DNA of 64,000 nt from Thermomicrobiales bacterium. GTDB taxonomy: Bacteria; Chloroflexota; Chloroflexia; Thermomicrobiales; UBA6265. The translations under genes were made by a program, and so were the position numbers. The notes beneath the pieces are model-generated. The model saw only the letters and a program-made list of their open reading frames with translations. It was not told where the DNA came from and made no database searches. Position 1 is the first letter of the stretch; each line of letters begins with the position of its first letter. Location: the NCBI GenBank assembly GCA_030447415.1, contig JAUJOZ010000002.1:1-64000 (forward strand). The letters run 5' to 3'. Below are positions 50,271 through 59,293 of the stretch, piece by piece.

Positions 50271-51847
50271 GATGACCCGGTGTCTTGCAATGGCCGGGGC
50301 TGGCCCACACCCTCAGGAACCCCGTGCAGCTCTCGGCCGCGGCCTGCCGCCGACCCGCCTGGGACTTGGCGCGCCACCCCGGTGAGAATCGCTTCCGTGC
50401 TCTCGAACATGTCGCTCACCTCGATCCCGCGCTCCCCGATCAGGAACTCGCGGATGGCCGGGTCGAAGTCGCTGTCGCGGATCTTAACGATTGACACCAG
50501 TCGCCGGAGCCGCGAACGCATCTCGACGTAGCGCAGCACGATGGTGTTGTCGATCGTTGCCGAGACGGCGGGAACCGGCACATTGAGCGCGGCACCGACG
50601 ACCGTCGAGGTTTCGGTCGCGAAGATGCTTGTGACCCCCTGTTCGCGTAGCGCGTTGGTCAACGCTGAGAGCAACGCCGGCCACCGCTCGGAGAAGACCA
50701 CGAGTCGCTGGACGTCGGCGAGACCGTCGACGAAGAGGCGACGCGGCCTGTGCTTGGCAACGGCTTCGAGCAGTTCGCGAGCCCAGGCGTCCACCGACTG
50801 TTCTAACGGGGGGTGCCACACGATGTGGACGCCTCCCGTCTCGACGTGGCGCCCGAGCTCGAGTCCGACGCCGGTCGCCTTGGCGATGAGCCACGCCGGC
50901 GCCTCGTGGAACCTGACGATCAGCCCGCGCTCGCCCCGGCGAGCGCCCGCGACGATGAAGTGCAAGCCGGCGATCGTCTTGCCTGCGCCCGGCGAGCCCT
51001 CGAGCAGGGTCGTGGACCCGGCAACGAGACCGCCGTGCAGCATCTCGTCAAAACCGGGCACCTCGAACGCTTGACGATCGCGAGGGTCAACCGAGGGCGG
51101 TATCGCCGCCCTCGGCGTCGCCTCCAGGCGCGGATAGACCTCGAAGCCCCCCGACGTGATGGCAAAGTGATGGCGGCCCCGTAAATGATTCACGCCGCGC
51201 AGCTTGACCACGTGCAGTAGCCGCATGTCGCGCAACCCGACGCTCTTGTCCTCGAGGACGAGGATGCCGTCGACGTGGAACCCGATCGTTTGGAGCTCCT
51301 CGTGGTCGTGGTCGATGAGCAGGACGGCGGTGCAGCCGAGGGCCGAGATCTGGGCGTTAAGCTCGGCGGTGAAGCGGCGGAAGGCCACCGGGGACGGGGC
51401 AAACTCCTCGAACACGCCGGCCCCGTCGATGACCAGAAGCCTCGCCTGGCGCTCCCGCACGAGCCGGCGCAGGAGGTCCACGACGCCGTCGAGTCCGCTG
51501 GCCGTGAGCTCGTCGTAGAGGCTGACGTAGTGGACGCGTTGGGCAACCTGGGTCGGGTCGAAGAAGTCGAACCCCTCCAGGTGCACCAGGATTCGCGCAT
51601 GGGTCTCGGCCAGCACGGTCGCGACGATGGCCACCCCGCCGATTGCCGCGACGTTGTAGGCGAGGTGGTTGCCCAGCGTTGTCTTGCCGGTACCCGGTTG
51701 GCCGCCGATCAGGACGACGCCGCCGCGGACCAGCCCTCCGTTGAGCACCTCGTCGAACCCGGCGACGCCGGTCGCCAAGCGCTCCAATGCCGGCGTTGCC
51801 GTACCATCGAGCGCCCGCCGTCCGGTTTCGGGTTCCGGCTCCGTCAC
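50267..51847 (-). CDS. KaiC-like double-RecA ATPase
   Basis: A 526-residue protein with two tandem RecA-type ATPase domains, as in circadian KaiC. GTG 51847 has GAAGGAGG upstream. Domain 1 has Walker A GGQPGTGKTT (48-57), Walker B LLVIDG (137-142) and the KaiC-type HHFAITSGGFEVYPRLEA. Domain 2 has GSPGAGKTIAG (284-294), RLFVDGLADVQRLVVFSERW and IVKIRDSDFDPAIREF near the end. There is no KaiA or KaiB nearby. The response-regulator receiver overlaps its end by four bases. KaiC homologues outside cyanobacteria often act in stress or two-component-like signalling; rhythm generation is not implied. Confidence 0.9.
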   Translation of the reverse strand: MTEPEPETGRRALDGTATPALERLATGVAGFDEVLNGGLVRGGVVLIGGQPGTGKTTLGNHLAYNVAAIGGVAIVATVLAETHARILVHLEGFDFFDPTQVAQRVHYVSLYDELTASGLDGVVDLLRRLVRERQARLLVIDGAGVFEEFAPSPVAFRRFTAELNAQISALGCTAVLLIDHDHEELQTIGFHVDGILVLEDKSVGLRDMRLLHVVKLRGVNHLRGRHHFAITSGGFEVYPRLEATPRAAIPPSVDPRDRQAFEVPGFDEMLHGGLVAGSTTLLEGSPGAGKTIAGLHFIVAGARRGERGLIVRFHEAPAWLIAKATGVGLELGRHVETGGVHIVWHPPLEQSVDAWARELLEAVAKHRPRRLFVDGLADVQRLVVFSERWPALLSALTNALREQGVTSIFATETSTVVGAALNVPVPAVSATIDNTIVLRYVEMRSRLRRLVSIVKIRDSDFDPAIREFLIGERGIEVSDMFESTEAILTGVARQVPGGSAAGRGRELHGVPEGVGQPRPLQDTGSS

Positions 51848-52074
51848 GCGTCCTCCTTCCGCTGGTGCCGGCCATGCCACTCGGCACACCGCGCGGCGCG
51901 GCACCGCGGGTCTCTAGCGGCGGGCCGATCCATGCGAGCACTCACTGGGCGGATGCGTAGCAAACTTTGTACCGCTGGCGCCCTCAACGACCGAGGTGCG
52001 ACCCAGGCGTCGAGCCGGTGGAACGGACAGGCACCTGCCCGCGCCAAGCATCCTCCGGCCGTCTGTCGCGTTCG

Positions 52075-52803
52075 TCAGTACGATGCTTCCATCAACTTGG
52101 CGAGCACTTTCTGGGAATTGCGCAGGTCGCTGCCGCGGATCTGGGCTTCCGTCTCGTCCAGCGGGTAGGGCAGCTTGCGCAGCTCCACCGCCCACGCCCG
52201 GGTCGCCGCGTCCCACGTGAAGAGGCCGTACTTGCAGCGCAGGTCGCCGTCCTTCGGGTTGCCAACCGCCGACACATCGGCCAGCACCATGGACCCAAGC
52301 CGTCGAACGTAGCAGATGTGAATATGGCCGAAGGCCACCACGGCCGCCCGCGTCTCCCCCAGGACCTCGCGCAGCTCCCGGTCGCTCATCGCCGGGTCGA
52401 GGCGGTCGTCGAGGTTGTGTGGGTTGGCGTGAACGGCGAGGAGGTCGTCGTCGGGCGAGGTGCCGCCCGGCGGCGTGATGCGCCGGGCGAACGGGAGGCC
52501 CGCCAGATACTCGATGCCCGCGTCGCCGATCCTGTCCAGCGTGTAGTCCCCCCAGCGCCGGCCGCGACCGAGCACGGGCGCTTCCCGGGCGGTCTGGACA
52601 AGGTCAAGGTCGGTGTTGCCCTGGAGCACGGTGTAGCCGCCAGCCTGGAGCAGATCCAGCACCTCGGCGGGGCCGGGGCCGACTTCGCAGAGGTCACCGG
52701 CGACGACGACCTCGCCGATCGGCCCTTGGGTGGCGATGTCGGCCAGCACCGTTTCCAGGGCGAGGTTGAACCCGTGGACGTCCGACATCACGGCGACGCG
52801 CAT
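52075..52803 (-). CDS. Calcineurin-like metallophosphoesterase
   Basis: A 242-residue phosphoesterase. ATG 52803 has GTAGGAG upstream. The metal motifs are MRVAVMSDVHGFNLALETVL (Asp, His), VVVAGDLCEVGPGPA, YTVLQGNTDLDLVQ (Asn-His region modified to Asn-Thr-Asp), LLAVHANPHNLDD and VVAFGHIHICYVRRL. It hydrolyses phosphodiesters or diadenosine-type compounds. It shares the strand, with only 31 bases between, with the HTH/coiled-coil gene upstream and may be co-transcribed. Confidence 0.88.
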   Translation of the reverse strand: MRVAVMSDVHGFNLALETVLADIATQGPIGEVVVAGDLCEVGPGPAEVLDLLQAGGYTVLQGNTDLDLVQTAREAPVLGRGRRWGDYTLDRIGDAGIEYLAGLPFARRITPPGGTSPDDDLLAVHANPHNLDDRLDPAMSDRELREVLGETRAAVVAFGHIHICYVRRLGSMVLADVSAVGNPKDGDLRCKYGLFTWDAATRAWAVELRKLPYPLDETEAQIRGSDLRNSQKVLAKLMEASY

Positions 52804-52834
52804 CGGCGGAACTCCTACTTTGAGGAGGCGGCGA

Positions 52835-53626
52835 TCAGGAGTCCGGGGTCGTCCCGGGTGAGGGTCGTCCCATCGGCGCAGTCGATCCAGCCCGCACACG
52901 CCGGAGCAGGGCCTTGATTGGCCGAGCCAAGGACCGCGCCCCGCGTCTTCGGTGTCGTCGGGGACTCCCGCTGCCGTGGTTGGCGATCCGGCTCTCGGTT
53001 CGAGCCTCGCGGGGGCGACCGGTCATGGACCCGATTCCATCCCGGTCGGCTCCTGCGTGCGACGCGGCCGGAGGCGTAGCCGGCCCCCGGTCCGCACCGG
53101 TTGGAGGTGACTCCGGCTCCTCAGCCACCCGCGTCCGAGCGTCCGTGCTTCTCGGCGATCGGTCCTCCGCCCGCGGTGGTGCCAGCTCCAGGATGCGGGC
53201 CTCCAGACCGTGGACCCGTTCCAGCGCGGCACCGAGCTGGCCGGCCAATTGGAAACGCTGCTCTTCCAGCGTCGCAATCCGGACGTTTTGCTCCCGCACC
53301 AGCTCCAGCAGCGCGGCCGCAGGCAGTGTCCCGCCGCGGTCGGGATCGGCGGCCGGCTGGTCGGTGGGCTTGCCAAGGTCGGGCGGCTCGTCGGGGAGGA
53401 GACCTGCCGCGGCTAGCGCGTCCGCAGTCACCCGGAGCTTCGCCCCTCGGCCCTTGCCGAGGACACGGACCGCGAGCTGGCCGCGTCGCACCCGCTCGCG
53501 CAGCGCCCGCCGACGCACACCCGATAGCTGGGCAGCCTGACGGAGCGTAAGGAGGGACGCGGTGTCCCCAGGAGCGATCGCGGGCGGAGTCGAGGCGTCG
53601 CGTGGGGCGCGCGAGGAGCTGGTCAC
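52835..53626 (-). CDS. HTH (excisionase/MerR-like) protein with coiled coil
   Basis: A 263-residue protein. GTG 53626 lacks a Shine-Dalgarno; a TAAGAT -10 box lies seven bases upstream (53634-53639), so the gene may be leaderless. An N-terminal helix-turn-helix (SLLTLRQAAQLSGVRRRAL, RERVRRGQLAVRVLGKGRGA) resembles MerR/excisionase DNA-binding domains. A coiled coil follows (LVREQNVRIATLEEQRFQLA), then a long Arg/Pro/Gly-rich tail. It is a probable DNA-binding protein of unknown target. It precedes the phosphoesterase gene. Confidence 0.7.
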   Translation of the reverse strand: MTSSSRAPRDASTPPAIAPGDTASLLTLRQAAQLSGVRRRALRERVRRGQLAVRVLGKGRGAKLRVTADALAAAGLLPDEPPDLGKPTDQPAADPDRGGTLPAAALLELVREQNVRIATLEEQRFQLAGQLGAALERVHGLEARILELAPPRAEDRSPRSTDARTRVAEEPESPPTGADRGPATPPAASHAGADRDGIGSMTGRPREARTESRIANHGSGSPRRHRRRGARSLARPIKALLRRVRAGSTAPMGRPSPGTTPDS

Positions 53627-54191
53627 AGGGGCGATCTTAGCACGGCCGGGGGGTGCCGACGGTGGGAAACGACGGTACCTCCGGCCACCAGCGGCGCTCC
53701 GCATGCCTGCGGTCAAGGAGCGAGCCATCAACGTATTAGGTGTCGCCGGCGGCTACGCGTTCACCGCCGGCGAAGCGATCAGCACGTCAAGAGCATTGCC
53801 GCCAAGCCGGACACGGCGGGTCGACATACCCATCCGACCGGGGCCGGCACGGACCCGCGTTCAACAAATCCGACGCCCCCGCCGGGGCAAGGCCGAAGGT
53901 CGCGCCGGACGCAATCCGGAGTGCCTCGGTCGTCCTCGCGCCCATACCCGCACGCGGCCGCCGCTCGCAGCGCAGTAACTGATGCGCCACGGAGCTTCCC
54001 CAGAGCCATGGGATCCACTCGCCGTTTCCGATGTCGATTCCTGTTCGAGACGCGAAACCCACGGGGCTGTACGTGCGTCACTGGATGGGATAGGCTCCAC
54101 GGTGGACGAATCACCGCAAACCGGGGGGCCAAGCCCTGGCACGACCGTCGGCCACTTACTGGTGGGCCGGCCTACTGTGAGGAGGACGCTC
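53627..54191. other. Intergenic region, no gene supported
   Basis: About 565 bases between divergent genes. Several overlapping frames are Arg/Pro-rich shadow. The leaderless promoter of the HTH gene is at its left edge; the right 50 bases hold the ribosome binding site of the secreted protein at 54192. Confidence 0.4.
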
Positions 54192-55991
54192 GTGAGTCGT
54201 TTTCGTGTCCCTGCCCCTCGCCGGGCATTCGTTGCCCACGCCGACGCCGGTGTGTCGCGCGGTCCGCGCCGCCTCACGCTGCTGGTGGCGCTCATCGCCG
54301 CGCTGCTTGTGGTCGCTCCTACGGCCGCGCTGGGCGCGCGCCTGATCGCCCAGGATGATCCATCACCGGCCGAGGGTCACGCTCAGGTCGTCGCCCATGG
54401 TGTTGCCGCTGTACCGGACGGCCAGGTCGCGTGGCGCGTCGTATCCGACACGGCCGAGCTGGAGGACGACGCGGCGACGGAGGAGCGTGCGCTTGGCTTC
54501 GCGCTGGCGGACGAGGACGCCATCCTGGTCAACGATCTGACCTACGGCACGCAGGCGCGGCTCGCCGCGGGCGAGGCGACGTTCGTGCCGACCGGCACCC
54601 AGCAGCAGCGCATCGCCCTCGGCAACGCCGCGGCAGAGTACTACCGGATCGCGCTCGTCGCGGCCGGTGACGCCCAGGACGCCGGCGGGGACGACCTCCT
54701 GTTCACCGGTGAAGGGTTCAACGCGGCCGGCAACCGGGACCTTGACCTGATCCGCGATAACCTCGCTGCCGACGAGGAGGGCACGCTGGAGGACACTGGG
54801 TTCCCGACCCTCGTCCTGGCGACCAGCGGCGAGATCGAGGTCGAGACGGAGGATGGCGCGGCGCCGACCAGCCTGGCGGCGGGCGAGGCTGCCGAGTTCG
54901 AAGGGGCGCTGTCGTTCACGACCACCGGGACCGAGGATGCGACGTTCGTCGCCGCGGTCGTCGGTCCCGAGGTTCCGGCACTACCGACCCCGACGCCGGC
55001 GCCGACGGGGACGCTTGCGCTCACGGTGGCGCTGTGCCCGCCGGACTACGATGGACCCGACTTCGAGGAGGACTGCACCGAGCCGGCCGCCGACGTGCCA
55101 TTCAACTTGATCGCGGGGGACGAGTTCGACCCCGACGCGGAGGTGATCGCCACGGCCGAGACCGACGCCGACGGCACGACCGGCTTCGTGGACTTGCTCC
55201 CGGGTGACTTCGTCGTCGCAGCCGACATCCCGGGTGATTTCGCCCAGTCGGTGGCCTTCTGCCAAGACGCGGCCGGAACCGACGTGGCCGGCGACACCGA
55301 CAACCCGAACGCGGTCACGGTTGCGGTAGCCGCAGGGGCGGAGATCTCGTGCGCCTGGTACATCCTGCGCGAGGATGCGCAGGGCGCCGGACCCGGCTCG
55401 GTGACAGTCGCGGTCCGCGCCTGCCCGGTCGGACAGCGGCCGGAAACGGTTGTGGGCGACTTCTGCGACCCTGCCACCGATGGTGGCTATGCCTTCTCGC
55501 TGACCTCGATCGGAACCGGTGTCGCGCTCACCCTCGACGACGCGACCGCGGCCGGTCCGGCCACCTTCACCTTCGAGGAGTTGGAGCTCGGCGACTACCG
55601 GCTGGTGCTTGAAACGCTGGGCCCGGGCTTTGACGCGTTCCTCGTGCCCGAGGCCGACTGCGAGCCGGGTGGGACCGCGCTGGCAGGCGCCTGCGACTTT
55701 GCGCTCACCGAGGGCACCCCGAACGTTACGCTCACCGTCTACCTTTTCCAGCCGGCTGCCGCGCCGACGGACACCGATGGTGATGGTCTGAGCGACGAAG
55801 ATGAAGTGGCGCTCGGCACCGACATCGATAACCCCGATTCCGACGGGGATGGGCTGGCGGACGGGGTCGAGGTGAATGAGGTGGGAACCGACCCGATGCT
55901 CGCCGACACCGATGGTGACGGCGCGGACGATGCCGACGAGGTGGCCAGCGGCACCGACCCGAATGACCCGGGTAGCGTGCCCAGCCCCTAG
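54192..55991 (+). CDS. Secreted multi-domain protein ending in TSP3-like calcium repeats
   Basis: A 599-residue exported protein. GTG 54192 has GAGGAGG upstream. A Tat/Sec-type signal (RRLTLLVALIAALLVVAPTA) leads to a cupin-like beta domain (HAQVVAHGVAAVPDGQVAWR, EATFVPTGTQQQRIALGN). A PTPTPAPT hinge, two prealbumin/Cna-B-like modules with paired cysteines (CPPDYDGPDFEEDC, ACPVGQRPETVVGDFC) and a C-terminal run of DTDGDGLSDEDEVALGTD, DSDGDGLADGVEVNEVGTD and DTDGDGADDADEVASGTD repeats follow. Those repeats are thrombospondin type-3-like and bind calcium. It is likely a surface or matrix protein. A GC hairpin terminator follows. Confidence 0.85.
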   Translation: MSRFRVPAPRRAFVAHADAGVSRGPRRLTLLVALIAALLVVAPTAALGARLIAQDDPSPAEGHAQVVAHGVAAVPDGQVAWRVVSDTAELEDDAATEERALGFALADEDAILVNDLTYGTQARLAAGEATFVPTGTQQQRIALGNAAAEYYRIALVAAGDAQDAGGDDLLFTGEGFNAAGNRDLDLIRDNLAADEEGTLEDTGFPTLVLATSGEIEVETEDGAAPTSLAAGEAAEFEGALSFTTTGTEDATFVAAVVGPEVPALPTPTPAPTGTLALTVALCPPDYDGPDFEEDCTEPAADVPFNLIAGDEFDPDAEVIATAETDADGTTGFVDLLPGDFVVAADIPGDFAQSVAFCQDAAGTDVAGDTDNPNAVTVAVAAGAEISCAWYILREDAQGAGPGSVTVAVRACPVGQRPETVVGDFCDPATDGGYAFSLTSIGTGVALTLDDATAAGPATFTFEELELGDYRLVLETLGPGFDAFLVPEADCEPGGTALAGACDFALTEGTPNVTLTVYLFQPAAAPTDTDGDGLSDEDEVALGTDIDNPDSDGDGLADGVEVNEVGTDPMLADTDGDGADDADEVASGTDPNDPGSVPSP

Positions 55992-56020
55992 CTCGGTTCG
56001 ACTCGATCCACCGGTTCAAC

Positions 56021-56054
56021 GGCGCCGCCCCGGCAGTCTTGCCGGGGCGGCGCC
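56021..56054. terminator. Strong hairpin after the TSP3-like secreted protein
   Basis: GGCGCCGCCCCGGCA (56021-56035) pairs perfectly with TGCCGGGGCGGCGCC (56040-56054) around a 4-base loop. It lies between convergent genes, with no T-run. Confidence 0.6.
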
Positions 56055-56142
56055 CTAGTCACCCTGGCGGGGGGGGCAGCTGGCCGCCCCGGACGCCAAG
56101 CGGCAGACGGCTCGGCGCCGTCCATGGTCGACCCCGGTCTGC

Positions 56143-56463
56143 CTACTCGTACACGACCGCCGTGCCGCTGGCACTGACCATCAGCATGCTGCCGTTGGAG
56201 CCGATCGTCTCGTAGTCGAGGTCGACGCCGACGACCGCGGTCGCGCCCAACGCGCTCGCCTGCTCCGTCATCTCCTGGACGGCGATCTCTTTCGCCCGTC
56301 GCAATTCCTGCTCGTAGGCGCCCGAACGACCGCCGACGATGTCGCGCACGCTGGCGAAGACGTCGCGGAAGACGTTAGCGCCCAGAATCGCCTCGCCGCT
56401 GACGAGGCCGAGGTACGTGACGATCCGCTTCCCCTCGAGGGTCGGGGTCGTCGAAATCAACAT
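56143..56463 (-). CDS. YbjQ/UPF0145 family protein
   Basis: A 106-residue protein. ATG 56463 has AAGGAGG upstream; the longer frame is shadow. The family motif is clear: [60 protein letters not shown]. It is a small beta-alpha fold sometimes annotated as heavy-metal binding; its role is unknown. Confidence 0.9.
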   Translation of the reverse strand: MLISTTPTLEGKRIVTYLGLVSGEAILGANVFRDVFASVRDIVGGRSGAYEQELRRAKEIAVQEMTEQASALGATAVVGVDLDYETIGSNGSMLMVSASGTAVVYE

Positions 56464-56957
56464 GGGGTCCTCCTTCGCGTGGACACTCGGCGGCTGCCGC
56501 GTCCGGCCAGGCTGCGCCGGGCCGGAGGGCCGCTGGATGGCAACTGGCCGACCGCGCCGCTGATCGGTTTCGCATGATAGCAACGGCCGGGTCGGCGGCG
56601 TGCAGGGGCTGTCGGCTCGTGCCTCACGGTCTTCCGTTTCCCGGGAAAGCCAGGCGGCCGTCGCCGTGACGGCGGTGGCCAACCCACCGCGTCGCGAATC
56701 AGGTCCAGGTCGAACTGAGCGTGGGCGCCAGCCGCCGCGCGAACCTCGCGCGGTCCACCCCATGGACCGGTCGCCGGGTCGTCCGGATGGCGTGGAGCCG
56801 CTCCGTCTGGACGCACCGATCCTGAGCGTTGGCGATTCGCCGCGCGGCTAAGCGCATCCGATGGTCCGTCCACGGGCGTAGGCCAAGGTGTCGGCTAGAC
56901 TGGCGACGACGCCGAGCGGCGGTCGTATGCGCCGCGACGTGGACGGGGAGGAGCGCG
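56464..56957. other. Intergenic region, no gene seen
   Basis: About 490 bases. Frames on both strands are Arg/Pro-rich and without ribosome binding sites until GGGGAGGAG just before 56958. Confidence 0.4.
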
Positions 56958-58148
56958 GTGGTCCGGGCGCTGCTGATGTGGACCGACTCACGCGGTCGGT
57001 GGCGCGGGAGTCGCGCGGTGGTGGGGCTCGTCGTCATGCTCTGCGTGATCGTCGCGCTAGCTTCCGGGCCGATTGCTTACGCCGGCACCGGCGCGGAGAC
57101 GTCGGCGGCAGGGCCGGCTGATGCGGTTGAGGCCCTAGTCGTCGACGGCGATCCAATCACGTCGCTGGTGCCGGCCCCGCCCGACGCTCGGAGCCGCTTC
57201 GCCGTGGGCGGGCGTGGGTTCTACCGCAGCGACGACGGCGGCGCGACCTGGACCCTTACCGGCCCGCTCCCGCCTCCCGGTCGCGTCATCAGCGCGCGGG
57301 ACGACCCGCGCCTGGTGCTGGTCGGCGACCATCCGCCCTGCCAGAGCACACGCGAGGCCGCGCCCGTGGAGCGCTCGGAGGATGGCGGGGCGACCTGGCA
57401 CCCGACGGCCGGGCTTGGGCTGCGGCCGGTGGTGGTGTGGGCCGACACGCCTCTCGCCCTCGGGATAGGCTGCGCGCGCTTCTCCGCCTCGACCGACGGC
57501 GGGTTCACCTGGCGCGAGGCGCCGCTCCCGGACGATCACCCGATCGTCACCGGCCTTGACGTGACGAGCGTCGCCGTGATCGAGCGTGCCGACGGCGTCG
57601 AACCCACCCCGGATGCGGTGCAGCGGAGCCTCCGCGAGGTCCTGGTGGTCGGCACGTCGGAGGGCGGCACCAGCAGCTTGTTTCGGGTGGACTTCAGCGA
57701 CTCCGCGAGCGCCCACTCCAGCGATGCGTTGACCGAGTTCTGGGGCCTTGGCGCCCTCGCCGCCCAGGCCGATGTCTATGTCGTCGGCGTCGCCAACGGG
57801 GTGAGGGTCAGCACCGACGCCGGCGTCACCTGGACGACCAGCCGCACCGGGCTGGAGGACGTCACCATCTCAGTCGATCCCTCCCAGGAGTTCATCCCTG
57901 ACGCGGAGCTGACACGAGGATTCGGCATCCGCGCCGTCGCCATCGATCCCGAGGAGCCGGATCGCCTCTACGCCGGCACGATCCGCGGTCTCTACGTCTC
58001 GAGCGACGCCGGCGCGACCTGGCAGCGGGCCACCGGCGTCGAGGGCGACGTCACAGAGCTCGTCTTCGCGACCGAGGTGGACCGGCTGTTCGTTGATACG
58101 CAGGATGGCGTGGTCGCCGTGCCCCTCGCTGGCATCGTGACGACGTGA
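56958..58148 (+). CDS. Secreted BNR/Asp-box repeat protein (sortilin/sialidase-like propeller)
   Basis: A 396-residue exported beta-propeller. GTG 56958 has GGGGAGGAG upstream and a signal peptide (VVGLVVMLCVIVALASGPIA). Five Asp-box/BNR motifs mark the propeller: RSDDGGATWTL, RSEDGGATWHP, STDGGFTWREA, STDAGVTWTTS and SSDAGATWQRA. In studied families such propellers bind or cut glycans, or are structural; no sialidase catalytic set is evident. The next gene, another propeller-like protein, overlaps its stop (GTGA). Confidence 0.85.
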   Translation: MVRALLMWTDSRGRWRGSRAVVGLVVMLCVIVALASGPIAYAGTGAETSAAGPADAVEALVVDGDPITSLVPAPPDARSRFAVGGRGFYRSDDGGATWTLTGPLPPPGRVISARDDPRLVLVGDHPPCQSTREAAPVERSEDGGATWHPTAGLGLRPVVVWADTPLALGIGCARFSASTDGGFTWREAPLPDDHPIVTGLDVTSVAVIERADGVEPTPDAVQRSLREVLVVGTSEGGTSSLFRVDFSDSASAHSSDALTEFWGLGALAAQADVYVVGVANGVRVSTDAGVTWTTSRTGLEDVTISVDPSQEFIPDAELTRGFGIRAVAIDPEEPDRLYAGTIRGLYVSSDAGATWQRATGVEGDVTELVFATEVDRLFVDTQDGVVAVPLAGIVTT

Positions 58149-59281
58149 AGCATTGCGTTGTGTTTGCAGGCTCAAGATCGGTCCGACCCGGTCGCCCCGC
58201 AGGTGTGAGGCGACGCTCCACTTTGTGCCGCCCGCGCGCCGTCGTGCTGGTGCTTGCCCTCGCGCTCCAGCCTGCGGCGCTCGTCCGGGCAGCCACCCTG
58301 GGCGGCCCGGTGCCGGCGTCCGCAACGGTCGTGGCGACCGGACTGGTCAATCCCCGTGGCTTCACGTGGGACATCGAGGGCGCGTTGTACGTGGCGCTCG
58401 CCGGGCGCGGGGACAACACCGCGGGGATCGCCCGGATCGAGGGCGCCTGCCCAGTCCCGGTGGCTGAGCGGGTTCCCTCGGTTCGCGTCTACACCTCGTA
58501 CGTCGGGACCGCGGACGTGGCCTTCCTCGGCGGCGACCTTTACGCGCTCGTCGGCGCCATTGGCGCCCCGAACGGGGTCTACCGGATCGAGTCCGACGGC
58601 GGAACCAGCCTGGTCGCGGACCTGGGCGCCTGGCATCGGGCGAATCCGACCGCCTTCCGCCCGGGCGACTACACCCCGGCGGGCGTCCTGCACGCGATGG
58701 TGGCCGACCCGAACGGGCGACAGCTCTGGGTCATTGAAAGCAACCAGGGTCAGGTCCTCACCGTGGCGCCGGACGGAGCGGTCACGCGGGTGGCCGACCT
58801 CTCCCCCGGGCACCCGGTCCCAACCGGTCTCACCCCGGCGCCGGGGGGCGGAGTCTACGTCGCGTACCTCACGGTCAGCCCGTACGCGAACGGCGCCGCC
58901 AAGGTCGTCAAGGTGGCCCCTGACGGGACCGTCACGGACGCCTGGACGGGGCTGACCGCGCTGGCCGACGTGGCGGTGGGGGCGGATGGCGCGCTCTACG
59001 CGCTGGAGCTCTCGACCGGGAACAGCGAGGAGCCGCCGTACTTGCGTCGGCACGCCGGCCGGGTCGTGCGCCAGACCGAGCCAAACACCCTGGACCAGAT
59101 CGTCGCCGGCCTTGACCAGCCGATCGCTCTGAACGTCGGTCCCGACGGCGCGCTCTACGTAGCCGCCCCGGCGCAAGCCGCCAACGACGGCCAGGGCACG
59201 ATCGTCCGCCTCGACTCATTCACTGAGGGGACGACCGCCGCCACACCGGCCGAGGCCGGCTCGTGTGGGCTTCCCGCGTGA
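58145..59281 (+). CDS. ScyD/ScyE-type secreted beta-propeller
   Basis: A 378-residue exported protein. GTG 58145 overlaps the previous stop, so the two are coupled. A signal (AVVLVLALALQPAALVRAA) precedes the ScyD/ScyE-type propeller: TVVATGLVNPRGFTWDIEGA, LYVALAGRGDNTAGIARIEG, DVAFLGGDLYALVGAIGAPN, WVIESNQGQVLTVAPDGAVT, ADVAVGADGALYALELSTGN. The family binds or processes an unknown ligand; the paired propellers probably act outside the cell. Confidence 0.85.
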   Translation: MKHCVVFAGSRSVRPGRPAGVRRRSTLCRPRAVVLVLALALQPAALVRAATLGGPVPASATVVATGLVNPRGFTWDIEGALYVALAGRGDNTAGIARIEGACPVPVAERVPSVRVYTSYVGTADVAFLGGDLYALVGAIGAPNGVYRIESDGGTSLVADLGAWHRANPTAFRPGDYTPAGVLHAMVADPNGRQLWVIESNQGQVLTVAPDGAVTRVADLSPGHPVPTGLTPAPGGGVYVAYLTVSPYANGAAKVVKVAPDGTVTDAWTGLTALADVAVGADGALYALELSTGNSEEPPYLRRHAGRVVRQTEPNTLDQIVAGLDQPIALNVGPDGALYVAAPAQAANDGQGTIVRLDSFTEGTTAATPAEAGSCGLPA

Positions 59282-59293
59282 CGTCGGCTCGCC

